Below the pieces are notes generated by a model that saw only the letters and a list, made by a program, of their open reading frames with translations, did not search any database and had not been told where the DNA came from. The translations under genes were made by a program, and so were the position numbers. Below, in pieces: positions 16,037 through 23,823 of a DNA stretch of 42,409 nt. This DNA is from Pyxidicoccus fallax (GTDB lineage Bacteria > Myxococcota > Myxococcia > Myxococcales > Myxococcaceae), in NCBI RefSeq assembly GCF_012933655.1, contig NZ_JABBJJ010000076.1, forward strand, positions 1 to 42,409, in the 5' to 3' direction. How positions within the stretch are numbered: position 1 is the first letter of the stretch; every line of letters begins with the position of its first letter.

Positions 16037-17211
16037 TGGGCGACGCGCGACTGCTGAAGAAGCTGGAGCTCTCCGGGCTGCGGCTGGCGCCCTCGCAGGT
16101 GTGGGGTGGCCTCCGGCTGGTGCCCGTGCTGCGAGACAGCCCGCGAGAAGACCTGCGCTTCGCGCGGCGGACGTACGACGACGCCCTGTCCGTGGTGACG
16201 CTGAGCGGCGAGCTGACGGTGACCGGCCTCAAGTACGTCTCGTACATTCCCCACGGGCTGGTGATGACGTGGGGCCCTCGCCAGTCCGACGCCATCTACG
16301 GCACGCAGCTCCAGGTGCGGGACGGGAAGCGGGTGAAGGTGGGGCCGTTCTCCGTGCGCCTCCTGCACCGCATGGTGCGCCGCGAGGACAAGCAGCAGCT
16401 GCGGATGCTGCCGCTGCACGTGGCCATGGAGGGCTTCCTGGCCCTGCAGTTCGGCGGTCCGGACGTGGCCTGGGCCGAGTACTCGCGCGAGGCGCTGTCG
16501 CAAGGGCTGGACCCGCGCATCGAGACCTCCGTGCCGGGCTGGGCCAGCTCGGCCCTGGACGGCGCGCTGCGCACCTTCGAGCTCCACGAGCGGCAGGTGG
16601 GCATGCTGCTCTTCAACGCCGACGTGCTCCTGTCCGCCTTCATCGTCGCGCACCCGGAGGACTACCGCGCGCTGCACCGCACGCTGCTGGAGGACTTCTA
16701 CGGCGAGCTGCTCCTCCAGTACGGCTTCCTCGGTGACGCGCCGGAGCTGGGGCTGTCCCTGGACGACAAGCGCATCGCCAGCCTGGAAGACCTGCGCACG
16801 GAAGTGACGCGCATGCGGCGCGACTGGGCGGACTTCCACGCCTTCATGGCGGGCGGCCTCTTCGGCGTGGAGGTGGCGTCCGAGCGCGTCTACGACGCCG
16901 GCCCCTTCCTCCTCCAGCGCTTCCGGACGGGCCTCGTCCCCTCGCAGGAGAACCACGTCGGCGAAGCCATCGTCCACGAGGACGGCACGCTGGACTACCT
17001 CAAGACGTACCGCCTCTCCGCGGCGCAGACGCGGCGGGCGTACCTCCTCCAGCAACTGGCCCTGTCCGGCTGGAAGCTGGACGCCACGGCGGAGCGCCTC
17101 GGCGCCACGCGGGATGACCTGGTGCTCCGCCTGCGCAACGCCGGCTTCGGCTACCTCCTCAAGGAGCACGTGTTGGAGGCGGCCACGCGGCGGCAGGCGC
17201 GCGGCCGCTGA
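16036..17211 (+). CDS. Partner protein of the Ro60-like gene, with C-terminal Fis-type helix-turn-helix
   Basis: A 391-residue soluble protein translationally coupled to the TROVE-like gene. Residues 1-130 form a beta-rich domain with segments PSQVWGGLRLVPVLR, YVSYIPHGLVMTWG and YGTQLQVRDGK, possibly related to the poorly characterised ARPP-type families linked to NAD/ADP-ribose gene neighbourhoods (memory only, not verified). The middle is helical. The last about 50 residues match the Fis/NtrC C-terminal helix-turn-helix pattern (LALSGWKLDATAERLGATRD then LVLRLRNAGFGYLL), suggesting nucleic-acid binding. No known operon (such as rsr-rtcBA) has this composition to my knowledge. Confidence 0.6.
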   Translation: MGDARLLKKLELSGLRLAPSQVWGGLRLVPVLRDSPREDLRFARRTYDDALSVVTLSGELTVTGLKYVSYIPHGLVMTWGPRQSDAIYGTQLQVRDGKRVKVGPFSVRLLHRMVRREDKQQLRMLPLHVAMEGFLALQFGGPDVAWAEYSREALSQGLDPRIETSVPGWASSALDGALRTFELHERQVGMLLFNADVLLSAFIVAHPEDYRALHRTLLEDFYGELLLQYGFLGDAPELGLSLDDKRIASLEDLRTEVTRMRRDWADFHAFMAGGLFGVEVASERVYDAGPFLLQRFRTGLVPSQENHVGEAIVHEDGTLDYLKTYRLSAAQTRRAYLLQQLALSGWKLDATAERLGATRDDLVLRLRNAGFGYLLKEHVLEAATRRQARGR

Positions 17212-17214
17212 GGC

Positions 17215-18009
17215 TCACGCCCCCGGCTGGAGGGACGACAGGAAGCCATCCAGCACCGCGTTGAACCGCTCCGGCTGCTCCTGATTGGGCAGGTGCGCGG
17301 CGCCGGGAATCACCTCCAGCCTCGCGCCGGAGATGAGGTCCACCATGGCCTTGGCCTTCTCCAGCGGGGTGATGGCGTCGTGCTCGCCCACCACCACCAG
17401 CGCGGGGCCCGCGTAGCGCGCCAGGATGTCCTTGCCGTCCGGCCGCAGCGCCATGCCGCGCTGGGCCGCGGCGATGCCCTCGCGCGAGGCCGTGCGCATC
17501 AGCGCCGCCACCTCGCGCCCCACCGGCGAGTCCGGCCCGGAAGCCACGAGCTTGGGCAGGAGCGTCTGGATGAGGGGCTCCACGCCCTTCTCCAGCGCCT
17601 CCTGGGCGGACGCCTCGCGGCGCTCCTTGCCGGCCGCGTCGTCCGCGCCCGCCTGGGTGTCCACCAGCACCAGCCCCGCCACCCGGCCCGCGTCCTCGCG
17701 CAAGAGCGCCATGGCCGCGTAGCCGCCCATGGACACGCCGCCCACCACCACGCGGTCCAGCTTCAGGGCGTCCAGTAGCGACAGCGCGTCCCGGGCGAGC
17801 AGTGACATCTCCGTGGGCCCGCTGCCCACCTTGCTCTGCCCGAAGCCCCGGTGGTCCGGGATGATGAAGCGGTAGCGCCCCGACAGTGCCTTCACCTGCT
17901 TGTCGAACGCGTCACCGCTGAGCGGGAAGGCGTGCAGCAGCAGCACCGGGGGCCCCTGGCCCACGTCGCGGTAGTGCAGGGGGATTCCATCCACGGACAC
18001 CGTCAGCAT
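17215..18009 (-). CDS. Alpha/beta hydrolase
   Basis: A 264-residue soluble alpha/beta-hydrolase-fold enzyme with an intact triad: nucleophile S93 in GVSMGG, acid D210 in VVGEHD, base H238 in GAAHLP. The oxyanion segment LLHAFPLSG and PDHRGFGQS are classic for esterases/lactonases of the 3-oxoadipate enol-lactonase-like group. Substrate unknown. It lies 3 nt from the end of the convergent HTH protein gene and 19 nt downstream of corA, so it is probably co-transcribed with corA. Confidence 0.88.
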   Translation of the reverse strand: MLTVSVDGIPLHYRDVGQGPPVLLLHAFPLSGDAFDKQVKALSGRYRFIIPDHRGFGQSKVGSGPTEMSLLARDALSLLDALKLDRVVVGGVSMGGYAAMALLREDAGRVAGLVLVDTQAGADDAAGKERREASAQEALEKGVEPLIQTLLPKLVASGPDSPVGREVAALMRTASREGIAAAQRGMALRPDGKDILARYAGPALVVVGEHDAITPLEKAKAMVDLISGARLEVIPGAAHLPNQEQPERFNAVLDGFLSSLQPGA

Positions 18010-18028
18010 CGTTCGCCTCCGTGCGACG

Positions 18029-18973
18029 TCAGAGCCAGCGCTTGTGCTTGAACCACAGGATGAGCGCCGCCGGGAACCCGATGATCGTCACCCACATGGC
18101 GTAGTAGTAACCCCTGGACGACAGCACCTCGAAGTTCTGCCCGAAGAACCCGACGATGAACGACAGGGGCAGGAAGAGGGTGGAGAAGATGGTGAGCTGC
18201 TTGGTGATGTCGTTCGTCTTGTTGGCCACCATGGACAGGTAGCCGTCCATCACGTTGCCCACGATGTCCCGGCCCGCGTCGATCTGCTCGTACAGCCGCA
18301 CCAGGTGGTCATACACGTCGCGGAAGTAGAGCGTCGTCCGGTCCTCGATGTTCGTCATCCCCCGCCGGGACAGCATGCCCACCACATCCCGCTGGGGGGA
18401 CAGCACCCGGCGGAACGTCACCAGCATCCGCTTCATCTCGAAGATGCGCTGCAGCTGGGTGGGCTCCACCTTGTCGAAGATGGCGACCTCCAGGTCCTCC
18501 AGCTCGTCGCTGAAGACATCCAGGATGGGGAACTGCGCGTCCACCAGTCCGTCCGCCAGCATGTAGAGGATGAAGTCCGTGCCCCGCCCCAGGGTCGCCT
18601 TCGGGTCGTCCCTCACGCGCCTCATCACCGCGTCCAGCCCCGCGAAGGGGAACTCGTGGACGCTGATGAGCCAGTCGCTGGCCAGGAAGAAGTGGTGCTC
18701 GTGGAGCGTCAGATCACAGACGTCCTTGCTGGCGGCGGTGAATCCCTGGAGGACGATGAACTGGTGGTTGGGGTATTCCTCCAGCTTGGGCCGCTGATCC
18801 AGGTGAAGGCAGTCCTCCACGGCCAGCTTGTGAAGGCCGAACCGCTCCGCCAGCCGGAGCAGGACCTCCTCGGTCGGTTGCTGCACGTCGATCCACTTCC
18901 GTCCCTCTTCCGCGAGGAGTTCCTCCCCCCCAGTCAGCAACTGACCGTCCTTCAGCAGACAGACCTGGATCAT
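18029..18973 (-). CDS. corA: CorA-family divalent metal channel with GQN motif
   Basis: A 314-residue CorA/MIT-superfamily protein: a long N-terminal cytoplasmic alpha/beta domain with extended stalk helix (to about residue 255) and two C-terminal transmembrane helices (about 260-278 and 289-307), ending in the basic tail KHKRWL. The selectivity-loop motif normally YGMNF reads FGQNF (G278-Q279-N280), so Met is replaced by Gln. Family members normally import Mg, Co or Ni; the altered loop could change selectivity. ATG 18973 has GGGGAG 9 nt upstream. The symbol denotes the family. Confidence 0.85.
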   Translation of the reverse strand: MIQVCLLKDGQLLTGGEELLAEEGRKWIDVQQPTEEVLLRLAERFGLHKLAVEDCLHLDQRPKLEEYPNHQFIVLQGFTAASKDVCDLTLHEHHFFLASDWLISVHEFPFAGLDAVMRRVRDDPKATLGRGTDFILYMLADGLVDAQFPILDVFSDELEDLEVAIFDKVEPTQLQRIFEMKRMLVTFRRVLSPQRDVVGMLSRRGMTNIEDRTTLYFRDVYDHLVRLYEQIDAGRDIVGNVMDGYLSMVANKTNDITKQLTIFSTLFLPLSFIVGFFGQNFEVLSSRGYYYAMWVTIIGFPAALILWFKHKRWL

Positions 18974-18991
18974 CCCGTAGCGCTCCCCAAG

Positions 18992-19049
18992 AGGCGGTCC
19001 CGCCTGAAACCGAGTGCTAGAACTCCCCCGCGCGGAAGTCGAGCGCTAG
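18992..19049. promoter_or_regulatory. Palindrome and direct repeat in the corA / 19063 divergent region
   Basis: AGGCGG-TC-CCGCCT (18992-19005) is a short palindrome. CGAGTGCTAG (19011-19020) recurs as CGAGCGCTAG (19040-19049), centre to centre 29 bp. These could be regulator sites for the two divergent transcripts. The second copy adjoins TAGAGT (19050-19055), a candidate -10 for the plus-strand gene. Confidence 0.3.
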
Positions 19050-19062
19050 TAGAGTACCTCCC

Positions 19063-20175
19063 GTGTCCGAAGCCGCAGAGACCCCGCAGGCCTCGCTGTC
19101 GCCGAGGCTCGAAGAAATCCTGAAGTCCGTCCCCGACCGGGCGGTCGCCGGCCGGCTGCGCAAGGTGTACGCCGCCGCGGCCCAGGCCATCGCCCGGCTG
19201 AGCGACATGGACCTGGTGAAGTACGAGACGCCCGTCGTGGACTCGTCCCCGGACCTGTCGCTGTGGGAGGAGATGGCGCCCGTCATCCGCGACACGGTGA
19301 TGGACGTGAACGCGCTGCTCAACGTCATCCGCGAGGAGTTCCCCGGCGGCGTGGCGGAGCCGACCGGCGTGCTCCACGAGGCCATGCAGCAGATCGCCCA
19401 GGGCGTCACCCAGCTGGGCGAGTCCATGCGCAACCCGTCCGTGGTGAGCGACCGGTGGACGCTGCTCTCGGAAATCCAGCGCTTCCGCGCCCGCTTCCGC
19501 GAGCAGATGAGCAACCTCGTGTTCGAGTCGGTGAGCACCTTCGGCGAGGTGACGCGCGCCCAGGTGGTGCCCGGCTACGAGGCCGAGGTGAAGGCCGCCG
19601 TCACGGTGCGCGCCATCACCTCGGACCTGGCCCGCATCATCGCCGCGCGGCTGAAGAAGGTGCGCGAGGCCGAGCCCGAGGACGTCCAGTGGAACGCGCA
19701 GCAGCTCCAGACGGAGCTGGACGCCTTCGGCCGCACCGCCGCGTACCGGAACCTGCGCGCGCAGGACAAGCGCCACATCGTGGAGATGCGCGCCGAGGTG
19801 GGCCGGCTGGCCATCCTGCCCAGCCCCTCCCGGGCGGAGCTGGTGGCGGTGGTGGAGCAGCTCGACGACTTCGTGCGCGGCCTGTCCGCGGTGAATCTGC
19901 GGCAGGTGCTCATCATCCATGACCGCGAGGTGTGGGCCTCCTGTGGTGTGCGGCTGGAGCGGGCCCTGTCGCTGGTGGGCTCGGACGTGCCGGGCGCCGC
20001 CCGCGCGCTGGCGGAGGCCGCCAGCAGCGCCCAGTCCCTCTACGGCCGGGACGGGGACCTGGACGCCTTCCTGCGCAAGGCGCGCAAGCTGCAGATTGGC
20101 CAGCTGCCCGCGCCCGAGCTGAAGAACACCATCGAGAACTTCCAGGGGCTGCTGGCCTCGCTGGACGTGATGTGA
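19063..20175 (+). CDS. Uncharacterised helical protein
   Basis: A 370-residue soluble, almost entirely helical protein with no recognised family, signal peptide or membrane segment. It is rich in Glu, Arg and Ala; the middle (residues 140-290) is predicted to be long helices. The start is GTG 19063, with no Shine-Dalgarno; TAGAGT at 19050-19055 ends 7 nt before it, so the transcript may be leaderless. The stop overlaps the ATG of the HAD phosphatase gene (TGATG). Coupling to a phosphatase and an rRNA methyltransferase hints at housekeeping, but the function is unknown. Confidence 0.75.
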   Translation: MSEAAETPQASLSPRLEEILKSVPDRAVAGRLRKVYAAAAQAIARLSDMDLVKYETPVVDSSPDLSLWEEMAPVIRDTVMDVNALLNVIREEFPGGVAEPTGVLHEAMQQIAQGVTQLGESMRNPSVVSDRWTLLSEIQRFRARFREQMSNLVFESVSTFGEVTRAQVVPGYEAEVKAAVTVRAITSDLARIIAARLKKVREAEPEDVQWNAQQLQTELDAFGRTAAYRNLRAQDKRHIVEMRAEVGRLAILPSPSRAELVAVVEQLDDFVRGLSAVNLRQVLIIHDREVWASCGVRLERALSLVGSDVPGAARALAEAASSAQSLYGRDGDLDAFLRKARKLQIGQLPAPELKNTIENFQGLLASLDVM

Positions 20176-20996
20176 TGGCGGCCCCCAGCAAGGTGGTGGC
20201 GCCGCGCCCGCTGCGCGAGGCGGACCTGTCCCGCGTGGAGGGCGTCTTCACGGACGTGGACGGCACCCTCACCACGGGGCACCGGCTGCGCGCGGACACG
20301 GTGCGGGCGCTCGAGCGCCTGTCCGCCTCCGGCCTGCGCGTGGTGCTGGTGAGCGGGCGGCCGGCGGGGTGGGGCGAGGCCTGGGCGCGGCAGCTCCCCG
20401 TGGACGGCGTCATCGTGGAGAACGGGGGCCTGTTCTTCCTGCGCGGGAAGCACGGGCGGCTGCGGAAGGTGTACGCGGAGGGGCCCGCCGAGCGGGCGGC
20501 CAACCGCAAGCGGCTCCAGGCCGAGGTGGCGCGGGTGCTGCGGCAGGTGCCCGGGGCGCGGCTGTCGCTGGACAGCGCGTACACCGAGGTGGACCTGGCC
20601 GTGGACTACAACGAGGAGGCCCGGCTGGGAGACGCGGGGGCCTCGCGCATCGAGGCGCTGCTGACGGCGCGCGGGGTGACGGCGGTGCGCTCGTCGGTGC
20701 ACGTCAACTGCTGGCTGGGCCGCTTCGACAAGCTGAGCGCCACGCGGCGCTTCGCGAAGGTGGCGTGGGGCGAGCGGTTGGAGCCGGGGGACGGGCGGTA
20801 CGTGTACTCGGGGGATTCTTTCAACGACGCCCCGATGTTCGCAGCATTTGCACTGGGCGTCGGCGTGGCCAACGTGAGGTCCGTGCTGGACCGGATTGAC
20901 GCGCCGCCGGCCTTCATCACCCGGGCGGCGGAGGGACGGGGCTTCGAGGAGCTGGCGCGCGCCATCCTCGCCCGTCGGGGCCGCCTGGGCTTGTGA
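20175..20996 (+). CDS. HAD superfamily phosphatase (class II, Cof/SPP-like)
   Basis: A 273-residue HAD hydrolase. Motif I is FTDVDGTL (nucleophile D27, acid/base D29), motif II is LVSGRPAGW and motif IV is YSGDSFNDAPMF. A cap domain lies between about residues 95 and 195. The pattern suits sugar-phosphate or sucrose/mannosylglycerate-phosphate phosphatases of the Cof-type subfamily; substrate cannot be read from sequence. It is coupled to the preceding helical protein (TGATG) and sits 11 nt before the methyltransferase start. Confidence 0.85.
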   Translation: MAAPSKVVAPRPLREADLSRVEGVFTDVDGTLTTGHRLRADTVRALERLSASGLRVVLVSGRPAGWGEAWARQLPVDGVIVENGGLFFLRGKHGRLRKVYAEGPAERAANRKRLQAEVARVLRQVPGARLSLDSAYTEVDLAVDYNEEARLGDAGASRIEALLTARGVTAVRSSVHVNCWLGRFDKLSATRRFAKVAWGERLEPGDGRYVYSGDSFNDAPMFAAFALGVGVANVRSVLDRIDAPPAFITRAAEGRGFEELARAILARRGRLGL

Positions 20997-21007
20997 GGAG
21001 TGACACC

Positions 21008-22204
21008 GTGAATGTCGTGAAGCTGGAGCTGGCGCGGGGACTGGGACGCCACCTGCGCGCGGGGCACCCGTGGGTGTTCCGCAAGGCCCTGGAGCATGTC
21101 CCCAAGATTCCGCCCGGCTGCGTGGTGGACCTGACGGAGAATGGGAAGTTCGTGGCGCGCGGGTACTACGACCCGCACTCCGCCATCGCCGTGCGCGTGC
21201 TGACGCGGGACCCGCGCGAGACGGTGGACGCCGCCTTCATCACCCGGCGGGTGCGGCAGGCGCTGGCCGAGCGCCAGTCCCTCATCGACCTGACCGACAC
21301 GGACAGCTACCGCCTGATTCACGGCGAGGGGGACGGCCTGCCAGGCGTGGTGGTGGACCTCTACGCGGGCTGGGCCGTCATGAAGCTGTACTCGGCGGGC
21401 CTGACGCCGTACCGGCCGCTCATCCTGGAGGCGCTGAAGGCGGGCGTGCCGGGGCTGAAGGGCATCCTCGGCCGCGACGAGGTGGGCCGCGACGACGTGG
21501 ACGAGGACGAGGGCCGCGGCTCCGGGAAGATGCTCTTCGGCCAGGAGGCGCCGGAGCAGATTCCCATCCGCGAGCGCGGGGCCACCTTCCTCGTGGACGC
21601 GTGGCGCGGACAGAAGACGGGCTTCTTCCTGGACCAGCGGGAGAACCGCTACCTCATCCGCCGGCTGGCGAAGGGCCGGGACGTGCTCAACTGCTTCAGC
21701 TTCAGCGGCGGCTTCTCCGTCAACGCGGCGCTGGGCGGGGCCAACAGCGTGTTCAGCGTGGACCTGGACCCGGACGCCATCGCCCTGGCCCGTGAGAACT
21801 TCACGCGCAACGGGCTGCCGGCGGAGAAGTACGACTTCCTGGCGGCGGATGTCTTCAAGATCATCCAGTCCTTCAAGGAAGAGGGCCGCACCTTCGACCT
21901 CATCATCCTGGACCCGCCGGCCTTCGCGAAGAGCCAGCGCGCGGTGCAGGCGGCCATCGACGGCTACGCGTCCCTCAACCGGCAGGCGCTGGGCATCCTC
22001 CGCCCGGGGGGCCTGCTGGCCACGGCGTCGTGCTCGGCGCGCGTGAGCCCGGGGGACTTCATGGGCGCGGTGCGCGAGGCGAGCTTCAAGGCCGGCGTGG
22101 ACCTGGCGCTCGTCGAGGAGCGCTACCAGCCGCCGGACCACCCCGTGCGCCTGCAGTTCCCGGAAGGGAAGTACCTCAAGTTCTACGTGCTGCAGTCGGT
22201 GTAG
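21008..22204 (+). CDS. Class I SAM-dependent rRNA (cytosine-5) methyltransferase, RlmI-like
   Basis: A 398-residue protein of the RlmI/YccW family, which methylates C1962 of 23S rRNA. Residues 1-75 are a PUA RNA-binding domain (LGRHLRAGHPWVFRKALE), followed by the EEHUD-like middle domain and a Rossmann methyltransferase (about 190-398). Motifs include FFLDQRENR, VLNCFSFSGGFSV (SAM loop), VFSVDLDP and LDPPAFAKS (motif IV). Start GTG 21008 is preferred over GTG 20993 because GAGGAG (20995-21000) is properly spaced. An insertion GRDDVDEDEGRGSGK near residue 160 is charged and probably a surface loop. Confidence 0.88.
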   Translation: MNVVKLELARGLGRHLRAGHPWVFRKALEHVPKIPPGCVVDLTENGKFVARGYYDPHSAIAVRVLTRDPRETVDAAFITRRVRQALAERQSLIDLTDTDSYRLIHGEGDGLPGVVVDLYAGWAVMKLYSAGLTPYRPLILEALKAGVPGLKGILGRDEVGRDDVDEDEGRGSGKMLFGQEAPEQIPIRERGATFLVDAWRGQKTGFFLDQRENRYLIRRLAKGRDVLNCFSFSGGFSVNAALGGANSVFSVDLDPDAIALARENFTRNGLPAEKYDFLAADVFKIIQSFKEEGRTFDLIILDPPAFAKSQRAVQAAIDGYASLNRQALGILRPGGLLATASCSARVSPGDFMGAVREASFKAGVDLALVEERYQPPDHPVRLQFPEGKYLKFYVLQSV

Positions 22205-22216
22205 CCCGTGGACACG

Positions 22217-22247
22217 GGCCCGGGGGCGGACACCGCGCACCCGGGCC
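22217..22247. terminator. Possible bidirectional hairpin between convergent genes
   Basis: GGCCCGGG (22217-22224) and CCCGGGCC (22240-22247) form a perfect 8-bp GC stem with a 15-nt loop in the 49-nt gap between two convergent stops. There is no T-tract, so termination is only inferred. Confidence 0.35.
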
Positions 22248-22253
22248 TTCGCG

Positions 22254-22682
22254 TCACTTCTTTCCGGCGTTCACCTTGTCGGCGACGCGGTCGAACACGC
22301 CCTCGCCCCAGGCGAGGCTCGCGTTCATCAGCCGCGTCATGTCGTCCTTGAAGGCCTCGTTGGACGGGGCCGCCGTGTACGTGCGGCTGAGGAAGAGGCT
22401 CTTGCTCTCCTGCTCGAAGTCCACCGCGCCGCCGCCGGTGTCGGTGCCCGCCTTCTCCTCCTCGCGGAAGCCCTCGAGCACGCCGGGACGGGGCGCGTCG
22501 CGGAAGCGGTAGATGAGGGCGCTGCACTTCAGCTCGCCCGTATTGGGGACGAACTCGAAGTAGAGCTGCGCGTCACCGATGGCGGCGCCGCCGAAGCCCT
22601 GGGGGTTGAGGCCCGGGCTCAGATTCTCGCCGTGGGCCCGCATGAAGGACTGCACCAGCCACTGCGCCTCGTCGATCTTCAT
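22254..22682 (-). CDS. CesT/Tir-chaperone-like small protein
   Basis: A 142-residue acidic soluble protein. The order helix (residues 3-17), beta hairpins (35-60, LYFEFVP then LKCSALIYRF), beta strands (85-105, GGAVDFEQESKSLFLSR) and C-terminal helix (110-135) fits the fold of type III secretion chaperones (CesT family), although sequence identity cannot be judged. It lies 30 nt downstream of the lipase-like gene on the same strand, in the position of a cognate chaperone. An unrelated YbjN-like fold is the main alternative. Function is therefore a hypothesis. Confidence 0.55.
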   Translation of the reverse strand: MKIDEAQWLVQSFMRAHGENLSPGLNPQGFGGAAIGDAQLYFEFVPNTGELKCSALIYRFRDAPRPGVLEGFREEEKAGTDTGGGAVDFEQESKSLFLSRTYTAAPSNEAFKDDMTRLMNASLAWGEGVFDRVADKVNAGKK

Positions 22683-22712
22683 GGGGCCTGTTTAGCACGC
22701 ACGTCCCGCCGC

Positions 22713-23666
22713 TCAGAAGCGGCCGGCGCGGGCCTCGTCGAAGGGCACGCGGTGCTTCATGTACGTATCGGCCAGCGCGTGCGCGCCGCTGAACATGTTC
22801 TTCTCGGAGAAGTAGTGCACCTGGGCGCCCTTGCCCGCGTCGCGCAGGAAGTCCATCGGGCTCTTGCCGCTGCCGCCCAGGCCGAAGAGGGTGGGGACGA
22901 TGTCCTTGTCGTTGACGTAGTGCACGTACTTGGGGCCGTCCGGGTACTTGCAGGCGGCCGCGCCGAACGTCTCCACGTTGAGGCGGCTCATCGTCTTCTC
23001 GACGTCCGCCTTGGACATCCCATCTTCGATGCGCAGCCGCTTCGCCACGTCGTTGAGCGCGCGCGAGGTGATGAGCCCGCCGTGGCTGTAGCCCATCAGG
23101 TGCACGTCCCGGCCCGCCTTCAGCTCGGAGTAGAGGGTGTCCGCCAGCGTGTCCACGGCGGGGTTGTGGCCCTTGTCCAGCTTGTCCTTCACGGTCTGGA
23201 ACAGGTCGGAGACGATGCCCTCGGTGGCGTTGTGGATGCCGATGGCCTTCATGCCCGTGCGGTCCGCGATGGCCTGCAGCTCTCCGGACTGGCCGTTCTT
23301 GTCCGTGGCGATGCCGTTGACGTAGATGACCGTGGCCTTCGCGTTGGGGTTGTCGCGCGGGGTAACGGCGGGGAGCTGGCTCAGCGGCGTGCCGGGCTCG
23401 AACGTCTGGCCCCCCGCGCCCACCAGCTTGCCGTCGTAGGCCTTGTCCTTCGCGCCCTTCGGCGCGGTGAACACGCCGGCCACGGTGTTGGTGGCCTTCG
23501 CGTTCTGGGTGTCGAAGCCGTCCGCCACCCTGCCGGGCTGCTGGGGCACGGGGGCCTTCACCGTGTTCGCGGCCTGCGCCGTCCCCGTCGGGGCCTTGGC
23601 AACGGGGGTCTGCGTCCCAGTGCCGACCTTCGGGAGGAGGGTCCGGTTGCGATCGATGAGGCTCAT
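22713..23666 (-). CDS. Lipase-fold protein with disordered N-terminus, possible secreted effector
   Basis: A 317-residue protein without a Sec signal. Residues 1-55 are low complexity (Thr, Ala, Pro, Val-rich, ending in RVADGFD). Residues 105-300 look like an alpha/beta hydrolase: strand ATVIYVNGIATDK (oxyanion region), nucleophile elbow MGYSHGG, and later strand YVHYVNDKDIVPTLFG, which supplies a likely acid (DKDI). Similar folds occur in lipase effectors. The flexible Sec-less N-terminus plus a small chaperone-like neighbour suggests non-Sec export, but no secretion apparatus is in the window. ATG 23666 has AGGAG about 8 nt upstream. Confidence 0.65.
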   Translation of the reverse strand: MSLIDRNRTLLPKVGTGTQTPVAKAPTGTAQAANTVKAPVPQQPGRVADGFDTQNAKATNTVAGVFTAPKGAKDKAYDGKLVGAGGQTFEPGTPLSQLPAVTPRDNPNAKATVIYVNGIATDKNGQSGELQAIADRTGMKAIGIHNATEGIVSDLFQTVKDKLDKGHNPAVDTLADTLYSELKAGRDVHLMGYSHGGLITSRALNDVAKRLRIEDGMSKADVEKTMSRLNVETFGAAACKYPDGPKYVHYVNDKDIVPTLFGLGGSGKSPMDFLRDAGKGAQVHYFSEKNMFSGAHALADTYMKHRVPFDEARAGRF

Positions 23667-23809
23667 GGTGGGGGCTCCTGCGGAAGAAGGGCGCGAGGGA
23701 GGACTTCGGACTCCGTTTCCGCATTCTCACCTGGAACCCGCGAAAGTTGCGTGGGGGGCGAAGATTCCAGGGTGACGCAGGACGTCATCAGAAGGGCCCC
23801 CATGTGCCC

Positions 23810-23815
23810 TATACT
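23810..23815 (+). promoter_or_regulatory. -10 element (TATACT) of a probable leaderless transcript
   Basis: TATACT ends 8 nt before the ATG at 23824 and no Shine-Dalgarno lies between. The expected transcription start falls at or within 2 nt of the start codon. No good -35 is visible. Confidence 0.5.
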
Positions 23816-23823
23816 CGGCGCTC

